Of a DNA stretch of 9,254 bases, positions 5,532-9,254 are shown one piece after another; position 1 is the first letter of the stretch; the number at the start of each line of letters is the position of its first letter. The DNA lies in assembly GCA_017853515.1 (NCBI GenBank), contig JAFMJK010000076.1:1-9254 (forward strand), read 5' to 3'. The notes under the pieces were generated by a model. The model made no database searches and was not told the DNA's origin. It saw only the letters and a list, made by a program, of their open reading frames with translations. Source of the DNA: Chthoniobacterales bacterium (GTDB taxonomy: Bacteria > Verrucomicrobiota > Verrucomicrobiia > Chthoniobacterales > JACTMZ01). Both the position numbers and the translations under genes were made by a program.

Positions 5532-8423
5532 GTGCAGACAGAGAGACAATTTCTGCTTTCGCTGCCGCCGGCCATGACGGAGACGTTCGGCCGTTCGGAT
5601 CGTTACCGTTTTCCGGAGTGGTTCGCGGCCTGCGATCCGCCCGGAGGCAAACTCGGTTCGGGAGGCGGATTGATGCATCTCCTGCACGAGTGCTGGAAAA
5701 AACTCGGCTCGACCGGATCATTCCGCGACTGGCTCTTGGACACGCCGAAGACGGCCATCCTCGCCGGCGGGCAGAGCCGGCGGCTTCCGGCCTACGCCGC
5801 CACGGGCAAGGTTCTCATTCCCCTTCCCGTCATGCGGTGGAGCCGCGGACAACGCATCGACGGGACTTTGCTCGATTACATGTGGCCCGAGTTCGACCGC
5901 ATCATGGCGCGATCCGGAGAGGACTACCCGTTGATGGTTTGCAGCGGCGATGTGTTGCTCGATTTTCCGAGGAGCCTTCCGGAATTTCCCCGCGCCGACC
6001 TTCTCGCGCTCGGCATGTGGGTCTCGCCCGAGACCGCCAGCGAATTCGGCGTGTTCTTTTCCAAGCGGTCCTCGCCCGGAGAAATCGACTTCTTCCTGCA
6101 AAAGCCGCGTGCGGAGGAGATCCGCAAACAGGCCGCGGAACGCGTTTTCACCGTCGACTCCGGGGTCTGGTTGCTCGGGCGGCGCGCCATCGAATTGCTG
6201 CTGGAGCGCTGCGGATGGGATGCCGGGAAAGAAACCTTCCTCGGGGGCGGCGTCGGAACCTACGAACTTTATGGCGAGTTCGGCCCAGCGCTCGGGGTCA
6301 ATCCGGCGCGCAAAGATGAAGGCGTCGCATCGTTGCGTTCGGCTGTGATGGCGCTCGAAGGCGGATCATTTTACCACCTCGGGACCAGCCGGCAATTGAT
6401 CGAATCGGTCTCCTCCCTGCAGAACAACCGCTCGGACCAATTGCGTTCCGCGCCGATGGACCGCAAGCCGCACCCGGATGTTTACGTGCAGAATTCCGAT
6501 TTCGCGTTCACCACGAGAAAACCGACCAACCGCATGCTCTGGGTGGAGAACAGCACTCTGGCCGGCGACGAGAAACTCGGGGAGCGGCAGGTCGTCACCG
6601 GTGTCCCCCCCGGATTCCCCCGCTTGGACTTGCCCGACGGCATTTGCCTCGACGTCGTTCCCGTTCGCGGGGGCGGCCTCTGCCTGAGATTCTACGCGTT
6701 CGAGGACCGCTTCTCGGGAGCATTGGGCGATGACCACTGTGTTTGGTTGGGGCGTCCCGCCGCCGATTGGTTCCGCCGGCGTGGAATCGATCTTCCGTCG
6801 GCCGGCCTCGATCAGGAGACCGATTTGCAGAAGGCGCCGCTTTTCCCGGTTGTGGAACACGGCGAAGTAACTGCGGATTTTTTGCGTTGGTTGCACGCGG
6901 ACGAACCGCAGGACAGCGGTGATTGCCGCGCGCTTTTTCTGCGCCGCAGACTTTCCGCCATGGAAATCTGCGAGCAAGCCGATATCCCCGCACTGTTGGC
7001 GTCGCGAAAGGCCAGGATGGCCGATGCTCTGCCGGTCATGCGCGCCCACCACAACACGAACCCTTTCTACCGTCTCGATCTTTCGTCGGTCGCGGATTTT
7101 TTCCCTGCCACGCGCATCGAAACTCTGCCCGATTTGCACGGATTCGATGGGATCCACGACGCCATGCTTTGTTCGGAGATTCTGCGCGGCACCGACGCCG
7201 CAGCTTCGGGGGCCGCGGAAGCGGATGCATTCGGGCAACTCAAAGGTCGGGTCCTGGAATCCGTGCGTCATCTTGTGCACCAACCCCGACGCACCACGCT
7301 CGAGGACCAGATCGTCTGGGCGCGCAGTCCCGTGCGACTCGACTTGGCCGGAGGATGGACCGATACGCCTCCTTACTGCTTCATCGAAGGCGGCCAGGTT
7401 GTGAATGCCGCCGCCGAGATCAACGGCCAGCCGCCCGTGCAGGTCTTCGTGCGCGTCGCGCCGGAACCCGTTATCGTTCTGCGCAGCATCGATCTCGGAA
7501 TGCAATGCCGCGTGGAAAGCCGCGACGAACTCGCGGACCACGGTAATCCGGCCGATCCGTTCGCCCTGGCCAAGGCGGCGCTTTGTCTGGCGGGATTCCA
7601 TCCCGGCGCAGTCGATGCGGATATCCGTCCCGAGCACGGGACCTTGCGCGCGCAGTTGGAAGAATTCGGGGGAGGACTGGAAGTTTCTCTCCTCGCCGCG
7701 GCGCCGAAAGGATCGGGTCTCGGAACAAGCAGCATTCTGGCGGCCACTTTGCTCGGCGCACTTTCCGACGCGTGCGGACTGGAATGGGACCGCAGCGAAC
7801 TGGTTCCGCTGACCATGGCCGTCGAGCAGATGCTCGGCACCTGCGGCGGTTGGCAGGACCAGGCCGGCGGTATTTACCGCGGCATCAAAATGGCCCAGAG
7901 CGGCCCCGGAACCGCGCAGGATCTTTCGCTGCGCTGGGCTCCAGACCGTGATCTGGCCGAAGCGGCCCGCAATGGCAGCGCACTGCTCTACTACACGGGA
8001 ATTACGCGTCGCGCTTCCGGAATCCTCCACGAAATCATGCGCGGAATGTTCCTCAACTCGTCGCCTCACCTGGCAACGCTGGCCGATATCCGCGACAACG
8101 CGACCGAGACGTTCGAGGCGCTGCTGCGCGGACGCTGGGAAGATCTGTGCGCCTGCGTGGGCAAGAGTTGGAATCTCAACTGCCGTCTCGATCGGGGAAC
8201 AAATCCGCCCGCGGTGCGCGCGATTTTCGAGGAATCGCGCGATTTGCTGGCCGGAGGCAAATTACTCGGCGCCGGAGGCGGTGGTTACGCACTGCTCCTC
8301 GCCAAGGATCCGGAGGCCGGCAGCTTGCTGAAACGGCGACTCGCCGCCGGCACCGCACAACCGGGATCGCGTTTCGTCGATTTCTCCGTCTCGCACTCGG
8401 GACTGCAAATCACCAGAAGTTGA
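5532..8423 (+). CDS. fkp: Bifunctional L-fucokinase / GDP-fucose pyrophosphorylase
   Basis: One polypeptide phosphorylates L-fucose with ATP and then joins fucose-1-phosphate to GTP, giving GDP-L-fucose, the donor for fucosylated surface glycans. Counted from GTG at 5532 it has 963 residues (B. fragilis Fkp is about 950). The N-terminal pyrophosphorylase half has KLGSGGG (about 40) and the nucleotide-binding GGQSRRLP (79-86), with Lys in the following ATGKVLIPLP. A beta-helix-like middle part includes NRMLWVENSTL. The C-terminal GHMP kinase has SPVRLDLAGGWTDTPPY (599-615), PKGSGLGTSS (725-734) and LGAGGGGY (912-919), and ends in QITRS like Bacteroides Fkp (QVSRS). The first ATG (5574) would remove FLLSLPP, which matches the N-terminus of Fkp (KLLSLPS), so a non-ATG start is preferred: GTG 5532, or TTG 5529. 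No Shine-Dalgarno decides between them. The close spacing after acsA suggests co-transcription. All active-site motifs are intact. Confidence 0.95.
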   Translation: MQTERQFLLSLPPAMTETFGRSDRYRFPEWFAACDPPGGKLGSGGGLMHLLHECWKKLGSTGSFRDWLLDTPKTAILAGGQSRRLPAYAATGKVLIPLPVMRWSRGQRIDGTLLDYMWPEFDRIMARSGEDYPLMVCSGDVLLDFPRSLPEFPRADLLALGMWVSPETASEFGVFFSKRSSPGEIDFFLQKPRAEEIRKQAAERVFTVDSGVWLLGRRAIELLLERCGWDAGKETFLGGGVGTYELYGEFGPALGVNPARKDEGVASLRSAVMALEGGSFYHLGTSRQLIESVSSLQNNRSDQLRSAPMDRKPHPDVYVQNSDFAFTTRKPTNRMLWVENSTLAGDEKLGERQVVTGVPPGFPRLDLPDGICLDVVPVRGGGLCLRFYAFEDRFSGALGDDHCVWLGRPAADWFRRRGIDLPSAGLDQETDLQKAPLFPVVEHGEVTADFLRWLHADEPQDSGDCRALFLRRRLSAMEICEQADIPALLASRKARMADALPVMRAHHNTNPFYRLDLSSVADFFPATRIETLPDLHGFDGIHDAMLCSEILRGTDAAASGAAEADAFGQLKGRVLESVRHLVHQPRRTTLEDQIVWARSPVRLDLAGGWTDTPPYCFIEGGQVVNAAAEINGQPPVQVFVRVAPEPVIVLRSIDLGMQCRVESRDELADHGNPADPFALAKAALCLAGFHPGAVDADIRPEHGTLRAQLEEFGGGLEVSLLAAAPKGSGLGTSSILAATLLGALSDACGLEWDRSELVPLTMAVEQMLGTCGGWQDQAGGIYRGIKMAQSGPGTAQDLSLRWAPDRDLAEAARNGSALLYYTGITRRASGILHEIMRGMFLNSSPHLATLADIRDNATETFEALLRGRWEDLCACVGKSWNLNCRLDRGTNPPAVRAIFEESRDLLAGGKLLGAGGGGYALLLAKDPEAGSLLKRRLAAGTAQPGSRFVDFSVSHSGLQITRS

Positions 8424-8431
8424 AAAATTAA

Positions 8432-8452
8432 CCGGACGCCGCTTCCGTCCGG
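8432..8452 (+). other. GC-rich hairpin between fkp and the SDR gene
   Basis: CCGGACG (8432-8438) pairs perfectly with CGTCCGG (8446-8452) around a seven-base loop, 9 bp after the fkp stop. No T-run follows on the plus strand, so it is at best a weak terminator or an mRNA 3'-end stabiliser. It leaves open whether the SDR gene is co-transcribed with fkp. Confidence 0.4.
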
Positions 8453-8477
8453 CTGTTGCCCCACGTAATATTGGGTC

Positions 8478-9182
8478 ATGGACAAATTCCTCATCACCGG
8501 AGCCTCGAGCGGGATCGGACGCGCCGTCGCCATTCGCCTCGCGGCCCGCGGAGCGAAACTCACTCTCCACGGACGCTCGGAAGCCAAACTGGCCGATGTC
8601 TCCGCGGCGTGCTCCGGCGCCGCATCAGTCGAAGTGATCGCCTCCGACCTGACCACGCCGCATGTCGCCGACAGCCTGGTGGCCAAAGCCAATGAATCGA
8701 TGGGCGGGATCGATTGCGTCGTCCACTGCGCGGGTATCGGCTTGATCAAACCCGCGGCGGACACCACCGACGCGGAATTCAGCAAAATCGTGAACACCAA
8801 CCTGCGCGGGACGTTTCTCATCGCGCAATCGGCCTGCAAAGTGATGGCCGCGCAGAAGCACGGACTCTTCATCACCCTCCCCGGCATCCTCGGCAAAGCC
8901 GTGATGAAAAACGCCGCGGCCTACATCGCGAGCAAGTTCGGGGTCACCGGACTGATCAAGACCTTCGCCCAGGAATACCAACGCAGCGGCATCCGCTTTT
9001 GCCTCTTCTTCCTAGGGGGCGTCGATTCGCCGTTCTGGGACGAGATCAACATGGCCGTGCAGCGCGACAAGATGATTCCCGTCTCGACCGCGGCCGATCT
9101 CATCCTGCAGGCGATCGATGCCCCGCCGCATCTCGTGCTGGCCGAAGTCGTCCTCCAGCCGGAGAGCCACCAACTGGTCTGA
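8478..9182 (+). CDS. Short-chain dehydrogenase/reductase-like protein lacking the catalytic Ser
   Basis: The 234-residue protein has a classical SDR Rossmann fold: TGASSGIG (7-14) for the dinucleotide, HGRS with Arg33 after the second strand (a hint of NADP preference), SDL (56-58), CAGIG (84-88) in place of NNAG, Asn108 in VNTNLRG, and Tyr149-x3-Lys153 in AAYIASK. The serine of the catalytic Asn-Ser-Tyr-Lys tetrad, 13 residues before Tyr, is replaced: the strand reads FITLPGILG, with Pro135-Gly136 where most family members have Ser-Ser. It may be an altered enzyme or a non-dehydrogenase member, and the substrate cannot be assigned. It lacks a signal peptide and is predicted cytoplasmic. The ATG at 8478 starts directly before the first beta strand (MDKFLITG). 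It lies 54 bp after fkp on the same strand, so a sugar-related role is possible but unproven. Confidence 0.88.
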   Translation: MDKFLITGASSGIGRAVAIRLAARGAKLTLHGRSEAKLADVSAACSGAASVEVIASDLTTPHVADSLVAKANESMGGIDCVVHCAGIGLIKPAADTTDAEFSKIVNTNLRGTFLIAQSACKVMAAQKHGLFITLPGILGKAVMKNAAAYIASKFGVTGLIKTFAQEYQRSGIRFCLFFLGGVDSPFWDEINMAVQRDKMIPVSTAADLILQAIDAPPHLVLAEVVLQPESHQLV

Positions 9183-9185
9183 TTG

Positions 9186-9254
9186 TCACTCCGGCAGAGT
9201 CCGGGTGAAACGAAACTGGTAAATCCGCACATCGTCATCGATCGTGCCCGAAGC
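9186..9254 (-). CDS. C-terminal end of an unrecognised minus-strand gene (partial)
   Basis: On the minus strand a frame is open from the right edge to a TGA at 9188-9186 and gives 22 residues ending RIYQFRFTRTLPE. The frame favours G or C at third codon positions as the neighbouring genes do, and its stop sits 3 bp beyond the SDR stop, a plausible convergent junction. The fragment is too short to recognise a family. A plus-strand frame is also open here, so this is tentative. Confidence 0.4.
   Translation of the reverse strand, partial: ASGTIDDDVRIYQFRFTRTLPE

Noticed and set aside
6605..6611. Run of seven C inside fkp as a possible phase-variation tract
   Set aside because: It is short, encodes conserved-looking Val-Pro-Pro-Gly, and runs of this length are expected in GC-rich genes.
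6366..8069. 567-codon minus-strand frame opposite fkp
   Set aside because: Antisense to intact Fkp motifs and without recognisable domains; explained by codon bias.

Overview
This window is GC-rich bacterial chromosome carrying mostly metabolic genes. Its most likely source is a member of the Verrucomicrobiota or a related PVC/Bacteroidota-like lineage. That is inferred from three things: a complete fused fucokinase/GDP-fucose pyrophosphorylase of the Bacteroides Fkp type, a small AT-hook plus winged-helix protein, and starts that mostly lack clear Shine-Dalgarno sequences. There is no rRNA, tRNA, CRISPR array, transposase or phage gene, and I see no obvious new defence or mobile system.

Left part (1-2031): the 3' portion of a PLP-dependent Cys/Met-metabolism enzyme that resembles the fungal Str2 branch of cystathionine gamma-synthases runs in from the left edge. 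It faces a small minus-strand gene for a predicted DNA-binding protein (coiled coil, AT-hook, HARE-like winged helix). The convergent gap holds a REP/BIME-like perfect 21-bp inverted repeat and a strong intrinsic terminator. Upstream of the DNA-binding gene is a 108-bp divergent promoter region with two AT-rich half-sites.

Middle (2032-3532): a serine O-acetyltransferase gene (first committed step of cysteine synthesis) is followed 7 bp later by a SprT-like zinc metalloprotease gene. The acetyltransferase and the Str2-like enzyme could feed the same sulfur amino-acid pathway (serine to O-acetylserine to cysteine to cystathionine), although the DNA-binding gene separates them.

Right part (3576-9182): acetyl-CoA synthetase, the bifunctional fucose-salvage enzyme Fkp and a short-chain dehydrogenase/reductase-like protein lie on the same strand, with 9 bp between the first two and 54 bp before the third. 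Fkp converts free L-fucose to GDP-L-fucose for glycan synthesis. The SDR keeps its Rossmann and YxxxK motifs but has glycine where the catalytic serine should be. At the right edge, the last 22 codons of a probable minus-strand gene converge on the SDR gene.

The points most worth a second look are the AT-hook/HARE protein and its possible autoregulatory promoter, the REP-like element, the catalytic-serine-less SDR, and the acetyltransferase C-terminus, which ends in the Ile used to dock onto cysteine synthase.
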